Translations under genes and position numbers: made by a program
Notes under the pieces: generated by a model
Told to the model about the DNA's origin: nothing
The model's database searches: none
The model's input: only the letters and a program-made list of their open reading frames with translations
Source: CAIJMI01 sp964448085
GTDB lineage: Bacteria > Patescibacteriota > Microgenomatia > UBA10105 > UBA927
Direction of reading: 5' to 3'
NCBI GenBank assembly: GCA_964448085.1
Contig: CAYUUX010000013.1
Span: 1-22,797, forward strand
Length of the DNA stretch: 22,797 nt
In this document: positions 21,694 through 22,797 of the stretch, in pieces
Layout: each line of letters opens with the position of its first letter
Position numbering within the stretch: position 1 is the stretch's first letter

Positions 21694-22161
21694 ATGAAAA
21701 AGAATGCATACATACCAATGCTGGGTATCGCGCTTGTATGTTTAGTCGGAGGATTTTTCGGTGGTACAGCATACCAAAAATCCAAAGTACAGACGCTGCC
21801 GTTTGCTAACGGACAGAACGTGAGAGGGATCGATAGAATGCAACAGGGACGACAAACGGGGTCTGGAGGCATGATGCAAAACAGAAATGGTTCAGGAATG
21901 GGTCAAAATTTCGGTACCATTACTGCAATTGACGACACATCCGTTACCATTAAATTACAGGACGGCAGTTCTAAAATAATCGTCCTTTCCGGAACAACGA
22001 CCTATGCAAAGGAAACCGAGGGGGCAAAGTCCGATCTGAAAATCGGCGACACTATCGGGGTTTTCGGAACAATAACTGCGGAAGGCGCAACGACAGCACA
22101 ATCTGTTCAAATCAATCCCATGATGCGAAACCAGACACGGGAACCAAACGGAACGAAGTAA
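21694..22161 (+). CDS. Small membrane-anchored Met/Gly-rich protein with DUF5666-like domain
   Basis: A 155-residue protein with an N-terminal signal anchor (about 6-26, YIPMLGIALVCLVGGFFGG). A Gly/Met/Gln/Asn-rich linker follows (RMQQGRQTGSGGMMQNRNG, then SGMGQN), then a beta-rich domain. This reads FGTITAIDDTSVTIKLQDGS, IVLSGTTTYAK, LKIGDTIGVFGTITAEG and TTAQSVQINP, a DUF5666/OB-like repeat. A good AAGGAG site precedes the ATG. The preceding tandem TTCAG box and weak -10 suggest it is induced with the exporter by the same two-component system, yet from its own promoter. The Cys in ALVC is not in a proper lipobox. The methionines could bind soft metals such as copper or silver; that is only a guess. 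An intrinsic terminator follows. Confidence 0.8.
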   Translation: MKKNAYIPMLGIALVCLVGGFFGGTAYQKSKVQTLPFANGQNVRGIDRMQQGRQTGSGGMMQNRNGSGMGQNFGTITAIDDTSVTIKLQDGSSKIIVLSGTTTYAKETEGAKSDLKIGDTIGVFGTITAEGATTAQSVQINPMMRNQTREPNGTK

Positions 22162-22176
22162 TACTGTACAGACAAA

Positions 22177-22209
22177 ACTCCCAGGTTTTTCTGACCTGGG
22201 AGTTTTTTT
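22177..22209 (+). terminator. Intrinsic terminator after the exporter/small-protein locus
   Basis: A perfect 10-bp stem, ACTCCCAGGT (22177-22186) and ACCTGGGAGT (22194-22203), 7-nt loop, running into seven T (22203-22209). It closes the two-component/exporter region. Confidence 0.95.
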
Positions 22210-22251
22210 GTGAAAACAATATGCGATTATAAAAACAGATGCGCATTCGCG

Positions 22252-22280
22252 TGATATAATGAAAAAATTGGTGATATATA
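22252..22280 (+). promoter_or_regulatory. Two extended -10 candidates before the MFS gene
   Basis: TGATATAAT (22252-22260) is a full extended -10, 29 nt before the ATG at 22290. A second, TGATATATA (22272-22280), ends 9 nt before it and has the leaderless spacing seen elsewhere. The shared GTGATATA repeats at a 20-bp distance. No Shine-Dalgarno is visible. Confidence 0.45.
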
Positions 22281-22289
22281 CGCCTTGCT

Positions 22290-22797
22290 ATGACAATTCC
22301 ACATGTCGTAAAAAATAAGCAGTTCGTAAAATTATGGATCTCTCAAGCATGTTCAATTGTAAGCCTTAACCTATTAACCTATACCCTCCTCCTGCAGCTT
22401 TACGCAAAAACGAATTCGACACTCGCCGCAACCTTTCTATGGATTGCGTATAGCTTACCCATTCTGTTAAGCGGACCGTTTGCTGCAACAATTGTTGACC
22501 TCTTGAACAGGAAAAAACTCCTTGTCATATCAACACTGCTTCTTGTAGCAACAATGCTTCTTTTCCTCTTTATCAAAACCAATTACTTCCTGTACTACGC
22601 CTTGATGTTTTGCTATTCGTTCATCAATCAGTTCTATCTTCCCGCCGAGTCCGCGACTCTGCCGTCACTTGTGGATAAGGAAGATCTACCTGAAGCAAAC
22701 GGGTTTTTCTTGCTCACAAAACAGGCCAGCATGTTAACGGGATTTGCTCTCGCAGGCTTCTTTGGCAAGTTTTTGGGACTTCCTATAACGCTTCTGT
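22290..22797 (+). CDS. MFS transporter, N-terminal part (runs off the window)
   Basis: The frame is open from the ATG at 22290 to the window end, 169 codons. It begins MTIPHVVKNKQFVKLWISQ, a start typical of MFS_3/EntS-like exporters (short cytoplasmic N-terminus, then xxFxxLWxxQ). Five hydrophobic helices are visible. Between helices 2 and 3 lies ATIVDLLNRKKLLV, corresponding to the family motif A G.laDr..Rr..l. Later PAESATLPSLVDKEDLPEANG matches the conserved loop (p.r.a.lp.lv....l..an) of the same group. Substrate cannot be read; relatives export siderophores, drugs or macrolides. Proximity to the MacAB-like system may be incidental since a strong terminator separates them. Confidence 0.88.
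   Translation, partial: MTIPHVVKNKQFVKLWISQACSIVSLNLLTYTLLLQLYAKTNSTLAATFLWIAYSLPILLSGPFAATIVDLLNRKKLLVISTLLLVATMLLFLFIKTNYFLYYALMFCYSFINQFYLPAESATLPSLVDKEDLPEANGFFLLTKQASMLTGFALAGFFGKFLGLPITLL

Noticed and set aside
1..22797. UGA reassigned to glycine, as in some Patescibacteria
   Set aside because: TGA ends pepA, rpsF, ychF, the rluD-like gene and the ABC ATPase gene at the expected positions, and no in-frame TGA is needed elsewhere.
1..22797. CRISPR array, insertion sequence, prophage or integron
   Set aside because: No regularly spaced repeats, transposase, integrase or phage genes are visible on either strand.

Overview
The window looks like chromosomal DNA of a Candidate Phyla Radiation (Patescibacteria) bacterium, most likely Microgenomates-type. 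This rests on four things: very tight gene packing with 1-4 nt junctions, a reduced release factor 1, an rpsF-ssb-rpsR cluster with no rplI after it, and many small membrane-anchored proteins unknown elsewhere. The lineage call is inference; no rRNA is present. TGA is used as an ordinary stop (for example after pepA, rpsF and ychF), so it is not one of the UGA-recoding lineages. I see no CRISPR array, insertion sequence or phage gene.

Layout. 1-2007 (minus): a divergent Lgt homologue, a TraR/DksA zinc-finger protein, an RluD-type pseudouridine synthase and the start of a cation:proton antiporter. 2079-2552 (plus): a small membrane hydrolase-like protein. 2562-6218 (minus): metallo-beta-lactamase-fold protein, dnaB, tRNA-Leu(CAA) and leucyl aminopeptidase pepA. 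6268-7478 (plus): two envelope proteins. 7498-9832 (plus): hisS behind what looks like a histidine attenuator with its own leader peptide, then an EamA transporter. 9897-10933 (plus): rpmE and a short prfA. 10925-14364 (minus): ychF, then rpsF-ssb-rpsR-ctpA. 14420-16393 (minus): an orphan membrane-anchored protein and a PlsC acyltransferase. 16508-22161 (plus): a two-component system, a MacAB-like three-gene export system and a small Met/Gly-rich OB-like protein. 22290-end (plus): start of an MFS transporter.

Two regulatory systems stand out. First, 7498-7628 has a consensus extended -10, a 23-codon reading frame with three consecutive His codons, and mutually exclusive hairpins ending in an intrinsic terminator just before hisS: the full architecture of ribosome-mediated attenuation. 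Second, a tandem TTCAG repeat with an 11-bp period sits 9-10 bp upstream of a -10 element in front of three units: the response regulator/kinase pair, the exporter operon and the small protein gene. That is the geometry expected for an OmpR/PhoB-type activator, and it ties these genes into one local regulon controlled by the encoded two-component system.

A third pattern runs through the window. First genes of transcription units usually have an extended -10 (TGnTATAAT-like) only 6-12 nt before the ATG, implying leaderless or nearly leaderless mRNAs. Several internal genes carry clear Shine-Dalgarno sequences. No gene-free stretch exceeds 300 bases.
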